The notes under the pieces: model-generated
What the model was told of the DNA's origin: nothing
The model's input: the letters and a program-made list of their open reading frames with translations, nothing else
The model's database searches: none
Assembly: GCF_011745365.1 (NCBI RefSeq)
Contig: NW_024468917.1
Coordinates: forward strand, 1,178,001-1,242,000
Source: Cryphonectria parasitica EP155
Lineage: Eukaryota; Ascomycota; Sordariomycetes; Diaporthales; Cryphonectriaceae
Direction of reading: 5' to 3'
Length of the DNA: 64,000 nucleotides
Position numbers and translations under genes: made by a program
In this document: one piece after another, positions 50,773 to 61,764 of the stretch
Numbering within the stretch: the stretch's first letter is position 1
Layout of the letters: the number at the start of each line of letters is the position of its first letter

Positions 50773-51157
50773 TATGTGTAGGCTCAATGACGAGCTAGAG
50801 ATACAGAGGTGAAAGGAAGAATGAGTCGAGTCTGATAGCATGAGGATTTGAGGCGATGAAAGAGATTGATTCGATTTGTTTAGTAAGGTTGAGGGAAGGT
50901 ACGTTGCCTGCTATTCTGGAGTGGAAGAAAGGGTAGGTGCCTTCCCTCCATGGCGACTACACTGGAACATCGGTTCCTACCATAGAAGTGACCTGAAATT
51001 CAGAGGTCAAACTGACCATCTGTTTACCAATCCAGTTACCAAACCCTCGAAAGAGCTCACTTATGGCAGCTTCAACCGCCTCATACCCCGCCACCCCTTG
51101 ATCTTCCAAAATCTCACTCTTCATTCCCCTCATCTCTAAGATGCCTAAATCATCGCT
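50773..51157. other. Short intergenic region
   Basis: About 385 bases between two minus-strand genes, with no feature beyond promoter-like sequence for the coiled-coil gene. Confidence 0.5.
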
Positions 51158-51412
51158 TCAAGGCGGGGAAGGCTCAAGCTCGCCCCTCTGGTGATGGTCA
51201 GGCCCGTGCACCTCCATCAAAATGCCCTGCGACGCAAGTCTCGTCCTCCGCACGCGCCCTCTTCTTGGAGAGGGTTCTGTAGAATCGGCTGGCCCGCGGT
51301 ATCTCGTATACCCGTCCACAAGTCGCGAGTATAGTGTAGAGTGGTAGAAGAAGAGCCCGCAGATGGTAAAAACCGCGGCAGCACAGGCCAGATGTATGAG
51401 TGGCCTGTCCAT
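51158..51412 (-). CDS. Small single-helix membrane protein candidate
   Basis: An 84-residue frame opening with ATG in good context (AACATGG). Residues about 5-24 form one hydrophobic helix (IHLACAAAVFTICGLFFYHS). A tyrosine/arginine-rich stretch (LYSRLVDGYTRYRG), a basic cluster (PRRGRVRRTR) and a polar tail follow. The helix-then-basic arrangement is like many small organelle or ER membrane proteins, but no family is recognised. An in-frame ATG 21 codons upstream exists. The frame could be chance, although the compact helix argues against it. Confidence 0.4.
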   Translation of the reverse strand: MDRPLIHLACAAAVFTICGLFFYHSTLYSRLVDGYTRYRGPADSTEPSPRRGRVRRTRLASQGILMEVHGPDHHQRGELEPSPP

Positions 51413-52678
51413 GTTGTCGGAGGGGAATTCCGTTTTGTTGTTTTTGTGTAGTCGGAGTGGAGGGCTGCGTATCAATGAGAGTAGGGGCTCTGGAAACTTC
51501 GGGTAGACAATGGTAACTTGTCTGTATGACTAGCTCGAGTCTCTCCGAATGTGGTGCTGTGATGGTGTGTAGTGACTGATCAGTTCAGAAAGACAATTTG
51601 TCGGCGTTCAAGGGACATTTAGGGGGAGAGCCTGTCAAGCTGGGAAAACTCACATATGCAGATCCCAAGCCCTGAAATTTTGGTGATCAGAGGTCTGCCC
51701 TCATTGTGGAAACAAAGCTTGAGGAAAAAAGAGCCACGTGGGACGATCTTGTGAATCTCTGTAGCAGTGATGAATGTGGAGTGAGAGGTGAGTCGGCCTA
51801 GCACGTAGCACAAGGACAGGCCGTCCACAGATTTTGGGAGGGAACTGCCACCGACACTTGTCCTTCAGACAAAAGCGTCTAGAAAATCATGTTGCCAATA
51901 CTAACCTCGAGAGGACTCTGGTAGCAGAGAACCCTGAGTAGCAATTGAGCTGCCTTTCTGAGAGATGACTCGGTCCTAGTGCTCTGATTTGAATCCATCC
52001 TGGCACATCTTGAGAGTGATACGACATACCGTAAGGACTTTTCTCACAAAATGTATCCTCACAGCAATGCCTACCATCTTGGTGCATCGCCTTGCGATAC
52101 GCGCCACTTCCCCTATGCACAATGCGAATTGGAACACCACATTCTCTCGGTGCAACGGAAGCAAGAGCAAACACTCTAAATCTGCAGGCAATCGGGAGCT
52201 TGTGACAAGTCCCTGCAGGTCATTGAGACTATGCATATCGGAAGTTGACAGATGCGGGCAGCATGGTATGACACAGGCAGTTGTATCTCCTTAAGGATCT
52301 TGCGGTGTTACACAATGAAAGATTCGGCCGGCTGTTCGGCTTTATGGTGTGGCACACGATGAGGAGATGCCCAAGGAGGAACTGTGCATAATCATTGAGC
52401 GGTTTTCTAAGCTCTGAATGTTGTGTAATTATGTGTAAAGGGGAAAGGCACGGGTATGATCCATAAGCCCCATCACGATCGAGAGATCCGAAATGACCGA
52501 TCAAGCGAAGTCGAGATGGGATGTGAAGCGCTTTCACTTTGTCCGCTTGACTCCACACACTCGATATTTGCCGGGCGAGGCTCGGCATCCACCCCATTCT
52601 TCTTGTTGCCCAGGTGACTTCAACACCAGCTGGCACGCAGTCCTTCGTCCCACTGACACAGGTGCCATATTAAGCCCG
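51413..52678. other. 1.3-kb region with disrupted minus-strand frames
   Basis: No intact gene is supported. Three minus-strand frames (52236-51976, 52174-51887 and 51828-51619) have protein-like composition, for example TFITATEIHKIVPRGSFFLKL, but I could not connect them with splice sites and recognise no family. They may be parts of a decayed or unannotated gene. Confidence 0.4.
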
Positions 52679-54013
52679 TCACTTCTGGAAGACCATGACG
52701 GCGTATCGAAAGCTGCCATTGGCGTAACCTCTTCTCATGGCCCGGAAGGCCTGCAAGAAAGCGACGCCATCTCGACCTTGACTGAAAGCAAAGGCCCAGA
52801 GGGATGGATTCTGCACCAGCGACCACGAGATGTCCCTACGAGTAACATTTGTCAGCTGGCTCTGTTCCATGACCGCAACCTGAAACCATATGGTCTTACC
52901 ATGTCGCCTTTACATCAACAGATATGTCCTTTGGTCCTCCCAGCACACTAAGGCCAGCTCCCTTGGCTAAGCTGACGTAGTCGACTTCGGTGCAGAGCGG
53001 CGGTAGAAGCATGCCATCTGTATCGCATTCGCCTGTCAGCTCTCAACAACATCACATTGGCCCCACGGCTCGGACGCAAGCCGGACCCGCAGACCGGAGA
53101 CGCCCCGGGAGACACAGCCGCAATACTGGGGCCCACCCACCTTCGATAGGCTTGATGTCGTCCACGAACTGCTTCTCATCCAGCCCCTCTGCCCTGAACC
53201 AATCAGCTAGCGCGAGCCTACCCCCAACCTTGAGGACTTTGTGGGCGTTCTGGAAGAATAGAGACTTGTTGGGGAAGTGGCTCAGTGCCTCGCAGATCCA
53301 GACTGCATCAAAGGACTCGGACTGGGAAGCGAAGACATCCCCCATTTTCTCGGCGTCCAGCTCGAGGAACTTGACCTTGCCTTTGCCGATGTGGAGAAAG
53401 CCATCGGCATCGGGTCCCTGGTCGGTCAGGCTCTTGTCGTCTTTGGCAGCTTCGCTCTTGGTGAGACGGGTGGCCATCTCGACCTGCTTGGTGGATATGG
53501 TGATGCCTGTCACCGTACAGCCTAATACCGAGGCCAGGTACCTTGATGTACCGCCGATGCCACATCCCACATCGAGGACCTTGGCGCCCTCGGCGATCTG
53601 CGAAGTGTTCAGAAGGAGGTGGATCAGATTGACCTGGGCCTGCTCCTTGGTCTCGTTGGCCTTGGACTCGGGAGTAGGCCAGTAGCCATGGTGGATATGC
53701 GTCCCCCTTCAGACGCACAAACAGCGTCAGTATTATTTATTGAGTTGTAGAGGCGATGACAAGTGACAAACGCCGGGTAGGGTTCCCCGAGGGACAAGCA
53801 GCCTGACGACGGTGACATGATAGGAGGACATCTCTGGAAGGGCTTGTCGGGTATGGCCGTGACCTACCACAGGGAGAGATAATATTCGCTGGCAAGATCG
53901 TAGTGGGTCTTGATCCTGTCCTTGAGGGCCTGCATGGTGTCGTGGGCGAGACCGAGCGGCGTGTCATATTGCTTGCTGAGCTCGGTGTCCTCTGCTACTG
54001 TTGTGGATGCCAT
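52679..54013 (-). CDS. SAM-dependent methyltransferase, tocopherol/sterol methyltransferase type
   Basis: Four exons in gene order (54013-53868, 53706-53141, 53017-52900, 52835-52679) encode 328 residues. The AdoMet-binding motif I VLDVGCGIGGTSRYLA lies near residue 90, preceded by HIHHGYW, a typical opening of the gamma-tocopherol/sterol methyltransferase group. Further family segments are GITISTKQVEMA, DAVWICEALSHFPNK, VLKVGGRLALADWFR and the last exon's GRDGVAFLQAFRAMRRGYANGSFRYAVMVF. Only the methyl donor is certain; the acceptor is unknown. Ascomycetes make no tocopherol, so another small hydrophobic substrate is likely. An in-frame ATG at 54124 would add 37 residues; 54013 was preferred because it matches the usual length. 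All splice sites are GT..AG and keep the frame. The gene faces away from the small basic protein gene 3.6 kb to the right. Confidence 0.87.
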
Positions 54014-57000
54014 TGTTGTGTTGTCCAACCCGACGTCGTGTTGCTTTTCAATGGTCGATGACGGTCTCGATTCTTGAATATCTTGAGAGACTTGTTGAGG
54101 ACCAGAAAAATCATGAGGTGTCAAGTCCAGAGCTCTCCAAGAGAGCTCCTTGGTGCTGAGGCCTGCCTGCCTCAGTCATGCCCTTCTCGTCTGAACTTCG
54201 ACCCCCTACCTCGGATGGGGTATGAGATACGGAGTACGGACCACGGACCACGGATCAGAGTTGTGTGATTGGCAGGTCTTGTGTTGCTATACAGTAGTAC
54301 CATGTGTGCTACGTAACGTAAAAGACAGCAGGGCACAGGCACCACGGCTCTCTGGCGCCAGTAGTGGTACAGGGGATGGGCATGTTAAGCTGGGGTTGGA
54401 ATGTGGAGTGAGACAAGAAGCAGAGACATGGAAGATCCTCCCAGCATAGGGGCCTCTTTCTCCTTCTCCCAGTGTACTGCTTGCTCTATGTGTATAATCT
54501 GTAAGCTCGCAGTAGTTCTTTCTTGATACACAGTTCCACAGTTTCAACGCCAGCTCCAGCTCTTGTCTCGACTCCAACACTTCCATGATGCAGGTGCATG
54601 AGGTTCTGACATCCCAGAGGCTTCACAGCATTTGGGCGGGGTATCTTTGCATCCAATAAAAATACTCTGGGCCTCGGCACTTGGCCATTTCGTAGCCGCA
54701 AGAACGGTAGACTGACGGCTACTAAAGATGCAAGACATGCGCAATGACAGGCCTTGTGTTTCCCTCTGCACCAAAATACTCCAAAACATTCTTCACCGCC
54801 CAACTTGTCTACTAGTAATTGGTAACAGCCGAGAAAAGTGCGTCTCACACACAAGAGTCTGACAGCTCCTGCTTGAAGAAGTCTTGCATGAAGAGACACT
54901 CTCTACCTCACAGCTTTACACAAATGGAGGCGTGTCACAACGGATGAAAGCTGTATCTCCCGAGAATTGGATTTTAAGGAGTCGAATTGTCAAGATTACC
55001 CATCTTGCCTATTATCAGTGTTTGAAAAGCCAGGGGGCGGGGGATCTCGAAGTCCGAGGATCATCAGCATCAAGAATTTGTTGAGCGGGCTCCCTCATCC
55101 TCGAGTCGATTTGGGATGCAGGTCTGCTTACGCCCGGCCCGCTCTGTTGGGAATCATTAAATCATTTGGTTGTGCCTGGGTCCGTTGCGTTAGCGGTCGT
55201 GGCTTGTCCCTTGGAGTGCTTGCCTTCGGTTCATTTTCGCTCCAACCGGAACAGCGGCACCCGGTGTGAGGGGAGGGAGAAAAGAGCCAAGGAAGAGAGG
55301 GGAAAAGAAGGGAAGAAAGAAAAGGCAAGACCAAAGCAAGCACCCACGCACCTGCACAACTGGGCAGACCAGGGCCCAGGCAGGGAAAGATAGAAGGCGT
55401 CTAAACGTACCCTTGCGTCATGGCCCAGCCCTCCCTGCTCTGCGATCCTCTGTGGGGTTTCCTCATGCGCCCACTCACCCACCACGTTCACTTCGGCAGG
55501 GAAGAAAAGCTCAGGGCGAGCCATGATCTGTTACATGAAAAGAGACACGTGTGCGAGAACAGTGCTGCATATTGGAATGGGACAGGACAGGCTGTCATCG
55601 GGATAGTACGGCACAAATGGAGAGGTATGTGCATGCGTGGTCACACGGTCGTGCCCGATTGATGTTTGGCCAGCTGCATGTCTCAGCGCCCGAGATTCTG
55701 TGGTGTTCTGTGCTTGGGGAGCCTGGCAACTGGTAGACCAATCTTCTCTCGGGGTTCTGCTTGCCTTCGCCACACGAACCCGGCGCACTATAAGGACCTT
55801 GGCTAGACTTGCAGCTGTCGTAACTTCTTCGCCGCAGTAGCCCAGTCTAGCTTCTGGAATCACGCTGACTGGCTGTGCGAAGCTTTTCGTCACAGCACCG
55901 GGTCTGACACTTTAGCAATACTACCTGACATGGTTACAGTACAGAGTCATTTTCAAGGTCTCAATACAGTGCTGACGAGACCAGAGTTCGTCCTTGGAAT
56001 ATGAGACTTCTCAGGGCTCTCTCTCTCTTTTTACCATAAAGAGAGGTGAAGAGCCACCCGGCTGTCTGTCACCTTCTCCTTGGACGGCCGATCCAGACCA
56101 CCTTCCTTCAACAACGTCCTGCAGTAGCAGTCCCTCCTAGTATCTGCATGCGTTCCTGCCGGTCTGACCTATGATAGTCTTCTTATTCTGAAGCCGTCTC
56201 TCACCACATCCAGCGACTCACCTGCCGTTCTCACCCTACCTCAGGACCACCCTGGGTTTTGCCGCCCGGTCTCCCCGCCCTCGATAAGACGCATACAAGA
56301 ACCGACCTGACCGCCAGACCAGACGACGAATTGTCCTCGTCACCAAAATCCCTCTCTCTCTTCTCTATTTGGCTGCCCAAATGTTCATTATTTGACCTGG
56401 CTCACACCGTTCGCTGGCAGTTGGACCCACGCCTTTCTCATCCACATCGTGTGACTGTACCCACTTCTCTGTACTGCCATAGTACCTTGACGAGCCTGCA
56501 CAACTTCACAAGGCCTTCACAGCAATTCGACATCGCTTAGGCGTCAAGGTCCCAAACAAACGCCAGGGCCAAGACCCGGTCGACGAGACTGAGCCGGTTA
56601 CATCTTTGACAACCAAGCAGCCGTGTCCTCTCCGCCAATACCCGCATTCCGACCCACCCTCGAGGCCCCATTCTTCGGCCTCGCAACCGCCGTACGGGGT
56701 CTATCCATCCAACATCGAAATCCCAGCGGCTCCACTACTCTCGCTTCCGCGCACAAGGTGAGCAAACAAGCCTTCTCTTGACCAGTCGTTTCGCTGCGGC
56801 AGGACCCTCTGAGACGCACTCAAGCGTGTGCGCCCGGCGCCTTGGGTACGACGCGGCTGGGCTGTGGACAAAACATAGCCTCATCGCACCCAGCTCGCTC
56901 TGTGTTGTTCAGTTGGACCCCTTGCAAATTCCCTTTTCCTTCAGGTCGCATTATTGGGGGTTTGAGGTGACAAGCCAAGTTGGCTCTTGCGTGCGTGTGA

Positions 57001-57614
57001 ATCCCCAACACAACCCAATTCACCCTTGGATGACTGCAAATTGCCTGACATGGGTCCTCTGGGATACGCATCTCGGCTTACGACAAGCCTCACTTGCGAC
57101 CCGAATTCATAATGGGCCTCGTCCCACTCTCTGACAACAGGTCTTCATCTTGCCTGGCAACTCCCAATATTCCATACGACCTTGGCACATTAAGTGTATC
57201 GTGAACTATTGTCTGCCTTCTTTGGAGAGCTTCTTGGACCCCCTTGCATCTGATCGCTGCCGCCTGCTCAACACACCTCGTCAGCGAGGTCTGAAATGCG
57301 CACGGCTCCCCTAATCTTCGTTCATTCGGCCTCGTCTTTCTAGTTGCTTCTTTTTATTTCCCCTTTCCCCCCTGCCATTCCGGACAGGCGGGCTTCCAGA
57401 ATTCTTCTCAATCTCGGCAAAGATCACCGTTCTCCCGCAGAGCCTAGTGCTCTTCGGGGAGCCCTCTGTTGTTGGGCCTCATCTCGTGTTTTTGCTCTTG
57501 TTCTTTTTTTCGGGGCAGGAGAAGGAGGGGCGGGACGCTCTTCCTGTTCACAACTTGATCCTTTAAAAACCAGAGTTGTCACTGGACAAGAAAGAAGAAG
57601 AAAGCTAAACAATC
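54014..57614. other. 3.6-kb region between divergent genes
   Basis: No supported gene. It contains a tandem 7-base array ending ACGGA (54227-54254), an AGTAGTACCAT sequence (about 54293) and a CCATAGTACC sequence (56478-56487), a purine-rich stretch (55260-55340), and from about 56050 a C-rich sequence that may be the promoter and a long leader of the gene at 57615. Frames are short and motif-free. Confidence 0.5.
54227..54254. repeat. Tandem 7-base repeats ending ACGGA
   Basis: Four consecutive heptamers read ATACGGA, GTACGGA, CCACGGA, CCACGGA. The ACGGA core is invariant and the first two bases vary. It lies about 215 bases upstream of the methyltransferase start (minus strand), so it may be in its promoter. 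Confidence 0.9.
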
Positions 57615-58313
57615 ATGCTCTCAATGCGCAGAACACGCCGGACTCGCCGTCCAGAGAGTTGGAGTTTCCTCGACATCAGCACCGTCGACACAATGTCTAT
57701 CGCCAGCAGTGAGAGATCGACGTCCTCTGGGAGTCGTCACCGGAACACGGGCTTTCCAGAGTCCTTCTGTGGAAGTCAGTCTTATATACAAAGCCCTTTT
57801 CAACGAGTGGAAAGAACCGCATAACTGACCTTTTCTGCAGATCGCAACACCAGCCTCCCACACCCAGATGCAGACACATCTGGCAACGCCTGCATCACCC
57901 AGGAAGATATCTCTGTGTCGCGCGTCCTGTCCCGTCAACGGCGGTCGTTCCTCAACAAGAACAAGCGCACCATCTCGCATGGTTATATCACACCCGAGAT
58001 GGAGCAGATGTACAGCGAGGTCGCTGTCGTCTCCGACTCCGAAGCCACACCGGTGGACGGCAGATTACCGACCATCCCCAGCACCCCAGCCGTGGGCCAG
58101 CAGATCGCCATTGTGAGGCCGACCTCGGGCGGCGGCGATAGCTTCAACTCCAACTCGACAGGCGATCATGAAGATGCCGCACCGCAGCCAGTCCGACACC
58201 AAGGCCACTCCCGCATGAGACTCTCGACTGACACCACCGCCTCGTCACGCACGAGGTCAGGGAGGAGGAGGAGCTTCCTCGGCAAGCTGGGCATTCACAA
58301 GCACCGCGATTAG
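57615..58313 (+). CDS. Small basic serine/arginine-rich protein of unknown function
   Basis: Two exons, 57615-57774 and 57841-58313, joined across a 66-base GTCAGT..CAG intron, encode 210 residues. The protein opens with a basic MLSMRRTRRTRR, then a serine-rich segment (SFLDISTVDTMSIASSERS), a central SRVLSRQRRSFLNKNKRTISHGYITPEMEQMY, a disordered stretch, and a basic end RTRSGRRRSFLGKLGIHKHRD. Two RRRSFL-like motifs (RRSFLNK and RRRSFLGK) could be kinase or binding sites. No domain is recognised. A continuous frame in both exons plus clean splice signals argue that it is real. The first exon starts at the first ATG after an unusually C-rich upstream region. It converges with the hydroxyisourate hydrolase gene. 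Confidence 0.65.
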
Positions 58314-58457
58314 GGCCAATGGGTAACTACTGTGATACCTGGCATGAGAAAATCCTCCAAGTGAGATGACGGGTTAACTCTCGCCGGGCCGATCTTCACA
58401 ACCTCAAGTCCCTGCACACGGGGTTTGACTTCATCCTCTTCCCAAATGGGTAAACAT

Positions 58458-58492
<35 letters not shown>

Positions 58493-59215
58493 CACACATG
58501 TTCAACGCGTGGAATAAATCTACCGTTGGGCGAACATAGCCTTTTCTTCTTCTTTTCTTCGACAATTCGGAAGCGTGGAGTTGGATTTGATTTTCTTCTG
58601 GGAACTGAGTCGGCTTGGCTCGGATGATGACATGAAATCTCTTTTGTCTATTCGGCACACCGAAGGAACACCAAAAAACAAAAAAACCCTTAGAGATCAC
58701 TGGCAAGGCAAAAACGATCCTGTCTGCTGGAACAAGACGGGGTCGTCCTGAGAACAAGAGGATTTTAGACACCCTCCTTCTTACCCTGATTACCTACTTA
58801 AGTATGTCTATACTTGCGTCACCTACACGCATCCATCACACTCGCTACATTGCGTAGTCGATATTCCTCTAATAGTACAAATCCAAACTCAAAACAAATC
58901 CGGTGGCCACTGGCTCGGAAAAGTCCTCGTTCTTGCATCTTTGTGATATGATATAATTCTTGAACAATTCTCTTGTTCATAGTGTGATATGTTCTCGAAC
59001 ACGCCGCGGGTTCATTACTGAGGAGTGCATCGTCAATTCCAAAGTTCCGCCTTCTAGAGTCTGCTGTCAATCTCATCTATTGACTCTCCATGGTTCCCTT
59101 CAAGGCCATGAGAGACATGTGTGCTCTATGCCTAGGCCGTCCCACGACATCTTGGAAACATCTCCGTCCAGCTCGGCCACTGCAATACCCTCACCCCTCT
59201 TTATTCTTCCCTCTC
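58314..59215. other. 0.9-kb intergenic region
   Basis: The space between two convergent genes. It holds an AC microsatellite (58461-58490) and otherwise 3' flanking sequence; no gene seen. Confidence 0.55.
58461..58490. repeat. (AC)15 microsatellite
   Basis: Fifteen AC units, read directly, about 150 bases after the stop codon of the small basic protein gene. Confidence 0.95.
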
Positions 59216-59680
59216 TCAGCTCCCCCGGTACGTCGAATACCCAAACGGCGAAAGCAGCAGCGGCACATGGTAATGCTGCCCCTCGGCAACCTCAAAGACG
59301 ACAGCCACCTCGGGGAAAAACGTCTCCCTACCGCCCGCAGCAAAGTAAGGCCCCGTGTCGAACCGCAATGTCCACCTGCTGCTGCCGCGAATGTCGCCCA
59401 GCACGTCCTCGAGGGTGTAGACGGGGACTTCGCCTGGGCTCTGGGGTGAGGAGTAAGGCAGCCAGGAGCGAACGCGGCCGTCTTCGTCGGTGCGGGACTC
59501 GAAGACGATGGGGAGGGAAGTCGGGTGGGCGGTAGGTGCTGCGCTGCTGAGGTCGGAGGAGGGGGCTGGCGTGGTGGTTGGGGGCAGGGTGGTGTGTTCT
59601 AGGCGGACGCGGACGTTGCGGGCGGGCTGGCCGAGAGTTGTGTCGAGGATGTGGCAGGTGATGGGGTCTTTGGCGGCCAT
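59216..59680 (-). CDS. 5-hydroxyisourate hydrolase (transthyretin-like protein)
   Basis: Hydrolyses 5-hydroxyisourate, the unstable product of urate oxidase, in purine breakdown. A single exon encodes 154 residues, slightly longer than bacterial forms because of a Pro/Ser/Ala insertion near residues 32-50. Diagnostic features are the N-terminal ITCHILDTTLGQPA (with the active-site histidine at 10), the strand RWTLRFDTGPYF, the histidine motif GQHYHVPLLLSPFGYSTY and the exact C-terminal signature YRGS. It lacks an SKL-type end, and no clear peroxisomal signal is seen at the N-terminus. The gene is divergent from GET3, with 966 bases between their starts. Confidence 0.93.
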   Translation of the reverse strand: MAAKDPITCHILDTTLGQPARNVRVRLEHTTLPPTTTPAPSSDLSSAAPTAHPTSLPIVFESRTDEDGRVRSWLPYSSPQSPGEVPVYTLEDVLGDIRGSSRWTLRFDTGPYFAAGGRETFFPEVAVVFEVAEGQHYHVPLLLSPFGYSTYRGS

Positions 59681-60646
59681 CTTGGGGGATTTATGGATTG
59701 GTGATGGTGAGTGGTTTTGCGTGGGGTTTTTGGTTGGAAGGAGGAAGATTGTTCACAACGTCTGTTCTTAGGTCGAAGATGGCCTTGGGTCCTGAAACTG
59801 AGCTGAGGGTGAGGGATGACACCTGTGTGTGCGCGCGCTGTATGTTGGCTGGTCGGGGGGCGCCAAGAGGGAGTAGAGACGATTTGTTGGTGGCCCTGCT
59901 TCTTTTTCATATGAAAAGACGTCCTGTCGTGGGGTCTGGAAGGGTTAGCGGGCGCTGCCGTCCGTCTGGAGAGCCCCGCCGTCACAGCCTAGGTGGGCGA
60001 GGTAGGCGCCGAGTCAGGGACAACCTCGATGGGACTTGCCGAATGCAGATGATAGGTTGGTTGCGTCCAAACAGCTGTGAATATGTGGACCATGGGTAGT
60101 AAGAAGTAATAGATTGTCAATGTATTAGGGTAATTACAGGACGAGTACAAGACGAGCCTTCGATTTTAGGGCAGCGATGCTAAAATGTAGAGGCCTTTTG
60201 CCTACTATGATGATGCGTCTAGCCATGTCCACTGGAGGGGTAACAACTGACCCAGGGACTCGGTACCGACAACGGCGACGGAACCCTTGCCCCGCCATCC
60301 CACCATGGCCGTAGCGGAGCAGTGACGCTGCCAGCGAGCTTTTAGTGGGTGGCGGTACACTAGTGGTGCCTGCTTTGCGCCTGACAGCTTCACACGCACC
60401 CTGTCGTGTTCGCGGTTCTAACAGTTTCCACCGCCAACCATCATCACCACCACCCATATTTCTGTTCACACGTCGACTTGGCCTCCTGCGCGCCTCCACA
60501 CCACCCCATTCTCCAGAATTCAATGCACTCGTGTCGAGCTCTTCTGCGCATCTCGAGGTAAAGAGAGAAGGACAAGACAAGACAGCACAGACCTAGCCGA
60601 TACAGCAACAGAAGGAGAAAGAGAGAAGGAGAAAGAAAGAAAAAAA
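59681..60646. other. Shared upstream region of hydroxyisourate hydrolase and GET3
   Basis: 966 bases between divergent start codons. The GET3 side ends in a purine tract (about 60605-60646, mostly GA and A runs) directly before the ATG. No gene seen. Confidence 0.55.
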
Positions 60647-61764
60647 ATGTCGTCCGCCCTGATCAACGCCGACGACCCAGACGCCCTGGAACCGACTCTG
60701 CAGTCGATCCTGGACCAGCGCTCCCTGCGCTGGATCTTTGTTGGCGGCAAGGGTGGCGTCGGCAAGACGACAACCTCCTGCTCCCTCGCCATCCAGCTCG
60801 CCAAGGTCCGCCGCAGCGTGCTCCTCATCTCCACGGATCCCGCCCACAACCTGAGCGATGCCTTCAGCCAGAAGTTTGGCAAGGAGGCCCGCCTCATCGA
60901 CGGCTTCGGCAACCTCAGCGCCATGGAAATCGACCCTAACGGGAGTATACAGGACCTGCTGGCCGGCCAGGGTGAGGATGCCGGTGCCGGTGGTGGGGAC
61001 CCAATGGGTGGGATGGGCGGTATGATGCAGGACCTGGCCTTCGCGGTAAGCTAAGCGATACCCGAAGAGAGGGGATTCAAGAAGTATCTTTAGGCTAACT
61101 GGTCGACTCTTGGGCGTTGATAATCTAGATACCAGGTATTGACGAGGCCATGTCCTTCGCAGAGGTGCTGAAACAGGTCAAGTCCCTCTCCTACGAGACC
61201 ATCATCTTCGACACGGCGCCGACTGGCCACACCCTCCGCTTCCTGCAGTTCCCCTCGGTGCTTGAGAAGGCCCTCGCCAAGATCTCGCAGCTTTCCAACC
61301 AATACGGCCCGCTCCTCAACGGCTTCCTCGGCAGCCAGGGCGGCGGCCTGCCCAACGGCCAGAACCTGGGCGAGATGATGGAGAAGCTCGAGTCGCTGCG
61401 TGCCACTATTGGCGAGGTCAACACCCAGTTCAAGGACGAGGCGCTGACCACCTTTGTCTGCGTCTGCATCCCCGAGTTCTTGAGCTTGTACGAGACCGAG
61501 CGCATGATCCAGGAGCTCGCCAGTTACGGCATCGACACCCACAGCATCGTCGTCAACCAGCTGCTGTTCCCCAAGGCCGGTAGCGACTGCGACCAGTGTA
61601 ACGCCCGCCGCAAGATGCAGAAGAAGTACCTAGACCAGATCGAGGAGCTCTACGACGAGTTCAACGTCGTCAAGATGCCCCTGCTCGTCGAAGAGGTTAG
61701 GGGCAAGGAGAAGCTTGAGAAGTTCAGCGAGATGCTGGTGAAGCCCTACGTGCCACCTTCATAA
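60647..61764 (+). CDS. GET3: GET3, ATPase for insertion of tail-anchored proteins
   Basis: Cytosolic ATPase that binds the single C-terminal helix of tail-anchored proteins and delivers them to the Get1/Get2 receptor of the endoplasmic reticulum. Exons 60647-61045 and 61129-61764 encode 344 residues, normal for the family. The deviant Walker A/P-loop [10 protein letters not shown] is residues 33-42, switch I STDPAHN contains catalytic Asp64, and the second nucleotide motif is [11 protein letters not shown]. The zinc-binding pair of the dimer, C-x2-C, is Cys287 and Cys290. The region between (a glycine/methionine-rich segment near residues 110-130 and the helices after it) forms the client groove. 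The intron splits the chain between LAFA and IPGIDEAM. Complete and without oddities. It converges with MPE1. Confidence 0.97.
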
